Shown here: positions 1-5,821 of the stretch, in pieces | How the letters are laid out: every line of letters starts with the position of its first letter | Position numbering within the stretch: the stretch's first letter is position 1 | Source: Campylobacterales bacterium | Lineage (GTDB): Bacteria; Campylobacterota; Campylobacteria; Campylobacterales; QNZT01 | Assembly (NCBI GenBank): GCA_026985685.1 | Contig: JALSQA010000417.1 | Location: 1-7,342 of the forward strand | Reading direction: 5' to 3' | Length of the DNA stretch: 7,342 bases | Translations under genes and position numbers: made by a program | Notes under the pieces: generated by a model | Database searches by the model: none | The model's input: the letters and a program-made list of their open reading frames with translations, nothing else | What the model was told of the DNA's origin: nothing

Positions 1-605
1 CTCCTCCACAAAAAAGTAACAAAGAGTTATTAGAAAAAATAGAACAATTAACATCAGATGTTATATCTTTACAAATGGAATTAGAAAAGAAAGAAGAGGA
101 TTTTAAACAAGAATTACAACAGCAAAAAGATCAATCTTTCCAAGAAGGTAAAGAAGAAGGTATGCAAAGTGCCCAAGAGCAGTTTACTGAAGATATAGAA
201 AACTACAAAATGCAATATCTTAGATCTATCGAACAATTAGATGAACATAAACAACTCTACGATAAAGCATTAAAAGAGTTAGAGCATGAATTACTACAAG
301 GTTCTTTTGTGCTTGCACAAAAAATTATTATAAAAGAAATTGATGAGTACTCATCACAAATTGCTACCAAAATTGCACAATCACTCTTAAAAACAATTAA
401 AGAGGGTAGTGAAGTCACACTTAAAGTTAATCCAAGTGACTTTAAAGATATATCAAGCCATTTTAAAGACAATCGTATTAAAATTGAAGCAGATGAAGCC
501 ATTCAAAAAGGTGGTGTCATAATTCTAAGTGATAGCGGTAACATAGATGGAGATATTTTAACAAGATATAAACAGTCCCTTCAGTTATTGCAAAAAGAGA
601 GTTAA
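1..605 (+). CDS. fliH: Flagellar assembly protein FliH, 3' portion (partial)
   Basis: FliH binds and restrains the flagellar type III export ATPase FliI at the base of the flagellum. The frame is open from the first complete codon at position 3, so the gene begins upstream and about 200 residues are seen; the ATG at 75 is internal. Fragment residues 1 to about 95 are rich in Glu, Gln and Lys and read as a long coiled coil, with an EGKEEG glycine-spaced motif near residues 49-54 that resembles the GxxxG segments of FliH. The C-terminal part matches the FliH/V-ATPase-E-like domain: the VNPSDF stretch, then ADEAIQKGGVIILSDSG and IDGDILTRY near the end. The TAA stop at 603-605 touches the dxs ATG. 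In Campylobacter and Helicobacter, fliF-fliG-fliH-dxs is a known order, which supports the call. The family identity is firm; low sequence conservation is normal for FliH. Confidence 0.88.
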   Translation, partial: PPQKSNKELLEKIEQLTSDVISLQMELEKKEEDFKQELQQQKDQSFQEGKEEGMQSAQEQFTEDIENYKMQYLRSIEQLDEHKQLYDKALKELEHELLQGSFVLAQKIIIKEIDEYSSQIATKIAQSLLKTIKEGSEVTLKVNPSDFKDISSHFKDNRIKIEADEAIQKGGVIILSDSGNIDGDILTRYKQSLQLLQKES

Positions 606-2429
606 ATGGATATCAAAGACTACAGTATTGAACAACTAGAAGAACTATGTAAAAAAATTCGTCAAAAGATATTAGCAACTGTTAGTAAAAATGGAGGGCA
701 TCTTAGCTCTACATTAGGTTCTGTTGAACTTATTGTAGCAATGCATTATGTTTTTAATCCAGACAAAGACCCTTTTATATTTGATGTATCACATCAGGCA
801 TATGCCCATAAGCTCTTAACAAATCGTTGGGAACAATTTGATACATTGCGTACTTTTGGTGGTATCAGTGGGTACACAAAAGCTAGTGAATCACCATATG
901 ATTACTTTATAGCAGGACATAGTTCTACTTCAATCTCTTTAGCTGTGGGAGCTGCAAAGGCTATTAAATTAAAAAAAGAGTCACGTTTACCAATTGCTTT
1001 TATCGGTGATGGTTCTATGACTGCTGGTATGGTTTATGAAGCTATGAATGAACTAGGTGATATCAAATTACCTGCTGTAATCATACTTAATGACAATGAA
1101 ATGAGTATAGCAAAGCCAATAGGTGCTATCAGTAACTATCTATCACAAGTTATAGCTGGTAATTTTTATCAAAAGATTAAACAACAAACTAAACAGATAC
1201 TTGAACATTTACCTGAAAGTGCAACTTACATAGCTAAACGTTTTGATGAGAGCATGAAGCTTATCACGCCAGGTATCTTGTTTGAAGAGTTGGGACTTGA
1301 GTATATAGGTCCTGTTAATGGACATGATTTAGAAGCTTTGATAGAAGCATATACTTTAGCACAAAAAGCTAATCGTCCTGTAATTATTCATGCTCAAACC
1401 ACGAAAGGTAAGGGTTATGAAATAGCAGAGGGCTATTATGAGCATTGGCATGGGGTTGGAAAATTTGATATTGATACAGGTGAACCAATCAACAAAAACG
1501 GTGAAAAAAATGCCACCAAAATGTTTAGTGAAGCTTTACTCAAAATTGCAAAAAAAGATGAAAAAGTAGTTGGTGTAACTGCTGCAATGCCAGGAGGCAC
1601 AGGAATCAAGGATTTAATGGAAGTTTATCCCGAAAGATTCTGGGATGTTGCTATTGCTGAACAACACGCAGTTACTTCAATGTGTGCTATGGCAAAAGAA
1701 GGATTTAAACCTTTTATTGCTATTTATTCTACTTTTTTACAAAGAGCTTACGATCAAGTTATCCATGATGCTTCTATCATGGCCTTGCCTGTTGTATTTG
1801 CAATTGACCGAGCAGGTATTGTTGGAGAAGATGGTGAAACACATCAAGGGGCATTTGATATTTCATTTTTACGTGCTATTCCAAATATGACACTTTTTGC
1901 TCCTAGAGATGAATCTTCTATGCACTATGCGGTAGATTTCGCATATCACATGAAAACACCTTGTGCTTTAAGATATCCTAGAGGCTCTTTTAAGCAAATA
2001 CCTTATCCTTCCAAGCCATTTGAACTAGCAAAGTCTGATCTATTAAAAGAGGCTGATAGTGATGTTTTGTTGATAGGATATGGTGCGGGAGTTGGCAGAG
2101 CTTATGAAACTATGCAATTTTTAGATAAAGAAGTGGCACTATTAGATCTTGTATTTGTAAAACCACTTGATGAAGATCTTTTAAAATCTCTTGCACAAAA
2201 ATATCATACTTGGTATATTTTTAGTGATAGTGCTAAACAAGGTGGTGTTGGCAGTGCTTTATGTGAATTTTTAGCAAAACATCATATTAAAGATATAACA
2301 TTAACAAGTTTTGAGTATGATGATCATTTTATAACCCATGGAAATACAAAACTTGTAGAAGAATCACTTGGTCTTTTACCAGAACAACTAGCAAAAAAAA
2401 TAATATCTGGTGTCCCCGACAGGATTTGA
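606..2429 (+). CDS. dxs: 1-deoxy-D-xylulose-5-phosphate synthase
   Basis: Dxs condenses pyruvate with glyceraldehyde 3-phosphate, using thiamine diphosphate, to give DXP, the entry step of the MEP isoprenoid pathway and a precursor for thiamine and pyridoxal. At 607 residues it is close to the usual 610-640. Visible motifs: GGHLSSTLG (30-38, active-site His32), SHQAYAHKLL (62-71), the ThDP/Mg motif GDGSMTAGM (134-142) with NDNEMSI (162-168), AEQHAV (351-356, catalytic Glu352), DRAGIVGEDGETHQG (401-415) and RYPRG (456-460). The C-terminal transketolase domain begins near residue 480. No key residue is missing. The ATG lies directly after the fliH TAA and a weak purine-rich site (GAGAG, 597-601) sits inside fliH, so translation is probably coupled. 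The odd part is the end: residues 602-607 (GVPDRI) and the stop are antisense to the tRNA-Arg 3' end, so the native family C-terminus has probably been extended by reading into the tRNA. Confidence 0.97.
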   Translation: MDIKDYSIEQLEELCKKIRQKILATVSKNGGHLSSTLGSVELIVAMHYVFNPDKDPFIFDVSHQAYAHKLLTNRWEQFDTLRTFGGISGYTKASESPYDYFIAGHSSTSISLAVGAAKAIKLKKESRLPIAFIGDGSMTAGMVYEAMNELGDIKLPAVIILNDNEMSIAKPIGAISNYLSQVIAGNFYQKIKQQTKQILEHLPESATYIAKRFDESMKLITPGILFEELGLEYIGPVNGHDLEALIEAYTLAQKANRPVIIHAQTTKGKGYEIAEGYYEHWHGVGKFDIDTGEPINKNGEKNATKMFSEALLKIAKKDEKVVGVTAAMPGGTGIKDLMEVYPERFWDVAIAEQHAVTSMCAMAKEGFKPFIAIYSTFLQRAYDQVIHDASIMALPVVFAIDRAGIVGEDGETHQGAFDISFLRAIPNMTLFAPRDESSMHYAVDFAYHMKTPCALRYPRGSFKQIPYPSKPFELAKSDLLKEADSDVLLIGYGAGVGRAYETMQFLDKEVALLDLVFVKPLDEDLLKSLAQKYHTWYIFSDSAKQGGVGSALCEFLAKHHIKDITLTSFEYDDHFITHGNTKLVEESLGLLPEQLAKKIISGVPDRI

Positions 2430-2484
2430 ACCTGAGACCTTCGGATTAGGAATCCGATGCTCTATCCAGCTGAGCTACGAGGAC
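2408..2484 (-). tRNA. tRNA-Arg, anticodon CCU (reads AGG), CCA encoded
   Basis: The - strand folds into a full cloverleaf of 77 nt including CCA. The acceptor is GTCCTCG paired with CGGGGAC (one U·G pair), with discriminator A and encoded CCA (complement of TGG at 2408-2410). The D stem is GCTC/GAGC with a 9-nt loop. The anticodon stem TCGGA/TCCGA encloses the loop TTCCTAA, giving anticodon CCT (complement of AGG at 2448-2450). A 5-nt variable loop follows, then the T stem with loop TTCAAAT. The base of the T stem is a T·T mismatch (TCAGG against CCTGT), the only flaw. It lies 72 bp downstream of fusA in the same orientation, so it may be co-transcribed or use its own promoter. Its 3' end overlaps the last 22 bases of dxs on the other strand. 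Isotype is assigned from the anticodon only. Confidence 0.96.
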
Positions 2485-2498
2485 AAATGGGGGAGGCA

Positions 2499-2504
2499 GT
2501 TATA
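2499..2504 (-). promoter_or_regulatory. Possible -10 box for tRNA-Arg
   Basis: On the - strand TATAAC stands 14 nt before the tRNA 5' end, followed by a GC-rich stretch (TGCCTCCCCC). This spacing fits a short tRNA leader. No clear -35 is seen; that position would fall inside the palindrome. It is only one motif, so this is a weak call, and readthrough from fusA is the alternative. Confidence 0.3.
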
Positions 2505-2535
2505 CTAGTTCCCAAGCTGGAGCTTGGGAACTAGT
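2504..2535. repeat. 32-bp perfect inverted repeat (15-bp arms, 2-nt centre)
   Basis: The left arm ACTAGTTCCCAAGCT (2504-2518) is exactly complementary to AGCTTGGGAACTAGT (2521-2535), separated by GG. It lies between the fusA stop and the tRNA-Arg gene, and beyond the dxs stop on the other strand. Neither side has a strong T tract, so it is not a textbook intrinsic terminator, although a hairpin this stable could still slow polymerase or protect mRNA ends from either direction. From memory, the core TTCCCAAGCT..AGCTTGGGAA occurs as a dispersed palindrome in many unrelated bacteria; I cannot verify that here. A REP-like or small non-autonomous element is my preferred reading. Confidence 0.7.
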
Positions 2536-2556
2536 TTACAAGTTTGGATTTTATAT

Positions 2557-4647
2557 TTATCCGTTTCTTTTCTTGATAATCTCTTCAGCAACATTTTTAG
2601 GTACTTCTGCATAGTGATCAAATTCCATAGAATAAGTCGCACGACCTTGTGTTGAACTTCTAAGATCTGTAGAGTAACCAAACATTTCTGATAGTGGTAC
2701 AAAAGCATTAACAATTTTGTTTCCGCTTCTATCATCCATACCTTCGATTTGCCCTCTTCTTCTGTTAAGATCACCGATAACATCACCCATATACTCTTCA
2801 GGTACTTCAACTTCAACTTTCATCATAGGTTCCATGATAACAGCACCAGCTTTTCTAGCACCTTCTTTGAAGCCCATAGAAGCAGCAAGTTTAAATGCCA
2901 TTTCATTTGAATCCACATCATGGTAAGAACCATCATAAAGTGTAACTTTAACATCTTCAACAGGATAACCAGCTAATACACCACCTTGCATAGCCTCTTG
3001 AACACCTTTATCAACAGCAGGAATAAATTCTCTAGGAACTGCTCCACCTTTGATAGCATTTACAAATTCATAACCTTCGCCAGCTTCCATTGGCTCAATT
3101 TTCAAGTAAACATGACCAAATTGTCCACGACCACCTGATTGTTTAGCATACTTGTACTCTTGCTCAACACTTTGTCTAATTGTCTCACGATAAGCAACTT
3201 GCGGTTGACCAATTTCAGCTTCAACTTTAAACTCTCTCATCATACGATCAACAAGAATTTCAAGGTGCAACTCACCCATACCAGAGATAATTGTCTGTCC
3301 ACTCTCTTCATCAGTATTTACTCTAAATGAAGGATCTTCTTGTGCAAGTTTTTGTAGAGCAATACCCATTTTTTCTTGGTCAGCTTTTGTTTTTGGCTCA
3401 ACAGCAACTGAGATAACTGGTTCTGGAAAATCCATTCTTTCTAATACAACTTTATCTTCAGGATCACATAGTGTATCACCAGTTGTTGTATTTTTAAGAC
3501 CAACAACAGCACCAATTTCACCAGCATAAATCTCTTTTACTTCTTCACGCTTAATCGCATGCATTTTCATGATACGACCAATTCTCTCTTTTTTATCTTT
3601 TGTAGAGTTGTGTACAAAACTACCAGCTTCTAAACTTCCTCTATAAACACGGATAAAAGTCAATTGCCCAACAAATGGATCAGTCATAATTTTAAATGCA
3701 AGTGCGGCAAATGGACCATCATCAGTTGAAGCAACAGTTACTTCTTCCTCTTCATTGTCCATCAAAGTACCTTTGATATCTGCAACTTCTGTAGGAGCAG
3801 GAAGATAATCAACAACTGCATCAAGAAGTGTTTGTACACCTTTGTTTTTAAACGCTGTACCACAAGTCATAGGAACAATATGCATACCAAGTGTTGCAGA
3901 TTTGATACCTGCCATGATTTCAGCTTCTGTAAGCTCTTCACCTTCAAGAAATTTTTCCATAAGTTCATCATTACCATCTACTGAAGAAATCTCTTCAATC
4001 ATTTTTTCACGATACTCTTCAGCTTTTTCTTGAAGATCCGCTGGAATATCTTCTACATGATAATTAGAACCCATTTCAGCATCTTGATCCCATACAATAG
4101 CTTTCATCTTAACAAGATCTATAACACCTTGAAATTGATCTTCTGCACCAATTGGTAATTGAATTGGTACTGGATTACCTTTTAAACGATCTTTTATTTG
4201 TCTTTCAACTTCATAAAAATCAGCACCTGTTCTATCCATTTTGTTTACAAATACGAGTGAAGGTACACCATATCTGTTTCTTTGTCTCCATACTGTCTCT
4301 GATTGAGGTTGTACACCACCAACAGCACAAAATACCGAAACAGCACCATCAAGTACACGCATAGAACGTTCAACTTCAATAGTAAAATCAACGTGGCCGG
4401 GAGTGTCAATAATATTTATCTGTTTACCTCTCCACTCACAAGTTGTCGCAGCAGAAGTAATCGTAATACCTCTTTCTTGCTCTTGTTCCATCCAGTCCAT
4501 AGTAGCAGCACCATCATGAACTTCACCGATTTTATGTTCAACACCAGTATAAAAAAGGATTCTTTCTGTTGTTGTTGTTTTACCTGCATCAATATGTGCA
4601 GCGATACCTATATTTCTAACATCACTAAGTTTATGAGATCTTGCCAT
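2557..4647 (-). CDS. fusA: Translation elongation factor G (EF-G)
   Basis: EF-G is the GTPase that drives tRNA-mRNA translocation and, with RRF, ribosome recycling. At 696 residues it has the standard length. The GTPase domain shows AHIDAGKTT (17-25), RGITI (59-63), DTPGH (81-85), NKMD (135-138) and the CGTAFKNKG segment (262-270). Domain II follows at about 305-400, and domain III carries ISGMGELHLEI (455-465). Domain IV, which enters the decoding site, contains GGVLAGYPVEDVKV (555-568) and the tip loop HDVDSNEMAF (576-585). Domain V starts near 605 and includes the GDVIGDLNRRRG segment. The ATG is preceded by AAAGGA (4654-4659) at 6-nt spacing, lying just after the rpsG stop; the rpsG-fusA gap is only 14 bp, so the two genes are surely co-transcribed. 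No tuf gene follows, which fits Campylobacterota, where tuf sits elsewhere. All key motifs are intact. Confidence 0.99.
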   Translation of the reverse strand: MARSHKLSDVRNIGIAAHIDAGKTTTTERILFYTGVEHKIGEVHDGAATMDWMEQEQERGITITSAATTCEWRGKQINIIDTPGHVDFTIEVERSMRVLDGAVSVFCAVGGVQPQSETVWRQRNRYGVPSLVFVNKMDRTGADFYEVERQIKDRLKGNPVPIQLPIGAEDQFQGVIDLVKMKAIVWDQDAEMGSNYHVEDIPADLQEKAEEYREKMIEEISSVDGNDELMEKFLEGEELTEAEIMAGIKSATLGMHIVPMTCGTAFKNKGVQTLLDAVVDYLPAPTEVADIKGTLMDNEEEEVTVASTDDGPFAALAFKIMTDPFVGQLTFIRVYRGSLEAGSFVHNSTKDKKERIGRIMKMHAIKREEVKEIYAGEIGAVVGLKNTTTGDTLCDPEDKVVLERMDFPEPVISVAVEPKTKADQEKMGIALQKLAQEDPSFRVNTDEESGQTIISGMGELHLEILVDRMMREFKVEAEIGQPQVAYRETIRQSVEQEYKYAKQSGGRGQFGHVYLKIEPMEAGEGYEFVNAIKGGAVPREFIPAVDKGVQEAMQGGVLAGYPVEDVKVTLYDGSYHDVDSNEMAFKLAASMGFKEGARKAGAVIMEPMMKVEVEVPEEYMGDVIGDLNRRRGQIEGMDDRSGNKIVNAFVPLSEMFGYSTDLRSSTQGRATYSMEFDHYAEVPKNVAEEIIKKRNG

Positions 4648-4661
4648 TTAGTATCCTTTGA

Positions 4662-5132
4662 TTACCATCTATAGTGAGCAAATGCTTTATTTGCTTCAGC
4701 CATTTTGTAGGTGTCTTCTTTTTTCTTGTAAGAAGCTCCTCTTTCATTTGCAGCATCAATTAGTTCATTTGCCAATCTATCTTTCATAGTTCTTTCAGAT
4801 CTTTTTCTTGTAAATCCTATAATCCATCTCAACGCTAACGATTGTTGTCTAACTGGTCTTACTTCTACTGGTACTTGATATGTAGCACCACCAATTCTTC
4901 TGCTTTTTACTTCCATAACTGGTTTGATATTTTCAACTGCTTTATAAAAAACATCGATACCTTTATCGTCTTCAACTTTTTTGTCGATTGTTTCGATTGC
5001 ATCATAGAATATTTTTGCAGCAACACTTTTTTTACCATCTAACATGATTGAGTTTATAAATTTAGATACCAATTTTGAGTTATATATTGGATCTGGTAGT
5101 ATTTCCCTTACGGGAGCTTTTCTTCTTCTCAT
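4662..5132 (-). CDS. rpsG: 30S ribosomal protein S7
   Basis: S7 is a primary 16S rRNA-binding protein that nucleates assembly of the 30S head and lines the E site. At 156 residues it matches the bacterial family. It starts MRRRKAPVREILPDP, with KFINSIMLDGKKS in the first helix, GGATYQVPVEVRP (77-89) forming the beta-hairpin, and RWIIGFTRKRSERTM and the KEDTYKMAEANKAFAHYRW end all typical. The ATG (5130-5132) is preceded by a strong Shine-Dalgarno, AAGGAAGA (5135-5142). It follows rpsL after a 160-bp structured spacer and precedes fusA by 14 bp. In E. coli S7 represses its own operon by binding the rpsL-rpsG spacer. Whether that holds here is inference only. Confidence 0.99.
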   Translation of the reverse strand: MRRRKAPVREILPDPIYNSKLVSKFINSIMLDGKKSVAAKIFYDAIETIDKKVEDDKGIDVFYKAVENIKPVMEVKSRRIGGATYQVPVEVRPVRQQSLALRWIIGFTRKRSERTMKDRLANELIDAANERGASYKKKEDTYKMAEANKAFAHYRW

Positions 5133-5215
5133 AGTCTTCCTTCAATTTTTTTGTAAATTTACTCAAACTTTATCCACAAAGGTTTTTTGATAAAGCCTGG
5201 CCAATTTTAACAATT

Positions 5216-5221
5216 ATTATA
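5216..5221 (-). promoter_or_regulatory. TATAAT -10 box, possible internal rpsG-fusA promoter
   Basis: A perfect TATAAT occurs on the - strand about 84 nt before the rpsG ATG. No good -35 hexamer stands 17 nt upstream, but Campylobacterota sigma-70 promoters are known for weak or absent -35 boxes. It would let rpsG and fusA be transcribed apart from rpsL. In AT-rich spacer DNA such a box can arise by chance. Confidence 0.4.
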
Positions 5222-5255
5222 GTGTGTCCGACATGGTTTCATCGGATATTTTTGA

Positions 5256-5269
5256 CATGAATATTCATG
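5256..5269. repeat. 14-bp perfect palindrome
   Basis: CATGAATATTCATG is exactly self-complementary. It lies 23 nt after the rpsL stop. Allowing one extra base on one side, the symmetry extends into flanking TTG/CAA. It could be an operator half-site pair or a small hairpin (5-bp stem, AUAU loop) at the rpsL mRNA end. There is no T run after it, so it is not a standard terminator. Confidence 0.5.
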
Positions 5270-5292
5270 CAACTTTTGAAACTTGTTCTAAA

Positions 5293-5664
5293 TTACTTAG
5301 GTCTTTTAGTTCCGTATTTACTTCTTGCAACTTTTCTATTTGCAACACCAGCAGTATCAAGTGCACCACGTACGATGTGATATTTTACACCTGGTAAATC
5401 TTTTACCCTACCACCACGTACTAATACAATCGAGTGTTCTTGAAGGTTGTGTCCTTCACCACCGATATAACTGATCACTTCAAATCCACTTGTCAATCTA
5501 ACTTTTGCTACTTTTCTAAGTGCTGAGTTAGGTTTTTTTGGAGTTGTAGTATAAACTCTTGTACATACGCCTCTTCTTTGAGGACATTTGTCAAGTGCCG
5601 GTGATTTTGATTTTTTAATCACCTTTTTTCTCTCTTTACGAATCAACTGATTTATAGTTGGCAC
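5293..5664 (-). CDS. rpsL: 30S ribosomal protein S12 (GTG start)
   Basis: S12 sits at the decoding centre and controls translational accuracy. The 123-residue protein has the usual length and begins MPTINQLIRKER. Conserved blocks are CPQRRGVCTRVYTTTPKKPNSA (27-48), GFEVISYIGGEGHNLQEHS (60-78) and RGGRVKDLPGV (83-93). Lys43 and Lys88, where streptomycin-resistance changes usually fall, are both wild type, and Asp89, the RimO methylthiolation site, is present. The start codon is GTG (5662-5664). An ATG overlaps it one frame off at 5664-5666 and stops after four codons, so it is not the rpsL start. AAGGA (5671-5675) lies 6 nt before the GTG, which is good spacing. It follows rpoC after 157 bp and precedes rpsG after 160 bp. 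Confidence 0.98.
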   Translation of the reverse strand: MPTINQLIRKERKKVIKKSKSPALDKCPQRRGVCTRVYTTTPKKPNSALRKVAKVRLTSGFEVISYIGGEGHNLQEHSIVLVRGGRVKDLPGVKYHIVRGALDTAGVANRKVARSKYGTKRPK

Positions 5665-5670
5665 ATTCTT

Positions 5671-5675
5671 TCCTT
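5671..5675 (-). promoter_or_regulatory. rpsL: Shine-Dalgarno that decides the rpsL GTG start
   Basis: AAGGA on the - strand ends 6 nt before the GTG at 5664 but only 4 nt before the overlapping out-of-frame ATG at 5666. Only the GTG frame gives the conserved S12 N-terminus. Confidence 0.7.
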
Positions 5676-5721
5676 TTTAAAATTTCCTTATAAACAAATC
5701 CTGGGTTTACAAAGGTGTGCA

Positions 5722-5729
5722 ATAATATA
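5722..5729 (-). promoter_or_regulatory. Candidate -10 region (TATATTAT) for rpsL operon
   Basis: On the - strand, TATATTAT follows a T-rich run and an AT-rich stretch (5731-5757), and is followed by GCACACC, a plausible start region. It would give a leader of roughly 50 nt before rpsL. No consensus -35 is visible. T-rich upstream DNA with a lone -10 is the usual look of Campylobacterota sigma-70 promoters. This is an inference from composition and position. Confidence 0.4.
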
Positions 5730-5777
5730 GAAAAATAGTTTATAAAACGCTTAATTTGGGGAGTTTTTTATTGAAGG

Positions 5778-5813
5778 TACAATTTGCATGAACATATGTC
5801 CACACAAATTGTA
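5778..5813 (-). other. 16-bp RNA hairpin just downstream of rpoC
   Basis: In the - strand transcript the segment pairs continuously from U5813-A5778 to C5798-G5793 around an AUAU loop, with three G·U pairs. It begins 8 nt after the rpoC stop. In the opposite strand's RNA those G·U pairs become C·A mismatches, so the fold favours the rpoC transcript. A T run precedes it rather than follows it, so it is not a standard intrinsic terminator. It may act in mRNA processing, 3'-end protection or attenuation. Confidence 0.55.
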
Positions 5814-5821
5814 AAAAGTTT

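Larger units (their letters stand above)
5133..5292 (-). promoter_or_regulatory. Structured rpsL-rpsG spacer, possible leader or autoregulatory region
   Basis: This 160-bp gap is long for a ribosomal protein operon. Read on the - strand it holds, in order, the palindrome CATGAATATTCATG (5256-5269), a bulged hairpin UCCG-AUG / CAU-CGGA with a 4-nt loop (5227-5246), a TATAAT box (5216-5221), a CTTTATC/GATAAAG hairpin (5168-5195) and the rpsG Shine-Dalgarno. E. coli uses the equivalent spacer as an S7 binding site. The structures are seen directly; their role is inference. Confidence 0.45.

Noticed and set aside
75..77. ATG as the fliH start
   Set aside because: The same frame is open back to position 3 with coiled-coil-like residues, so the gene is cut by the window edge.
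1645..1890. 81-codon frame inside dxs
   Set aside because: It is a +1-type shadow of dxs, rich in Leu from codon offset. The dxs frame carries all catalytic motifs.
2421..2423. AGG codon in the dxs tail, read by the tRNA whose gene it overlaps
   Set aside because: It is a curious coincidence caused by the fixed T-arm sequence and there is no sign of a regulatory role.
2504..2535. Canonical rho-independent terminator
   Set aside because: The stem is strong but neither strand has a clear T run directly after it. I list it as a repeat with possible terminator-like activity.
2505..2816. 103-codon reading frame on the - strand ending in the palindrome
   Set aside because: It is an alternate frame of the fusA 3' end that reads into the repeat. 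Its sequence has no recognisable family features.
4152..4674. Open frames on the + strand opposite fusA
   Set aside because: These are antisense shadows of the conserved EF-G coding sequence, with low-complexity products and no ribosome-binding site support.
5293..5664. Streptomycin-resistance change in S12
   Set aside because: Lys43 and Lys88 are both wild type.
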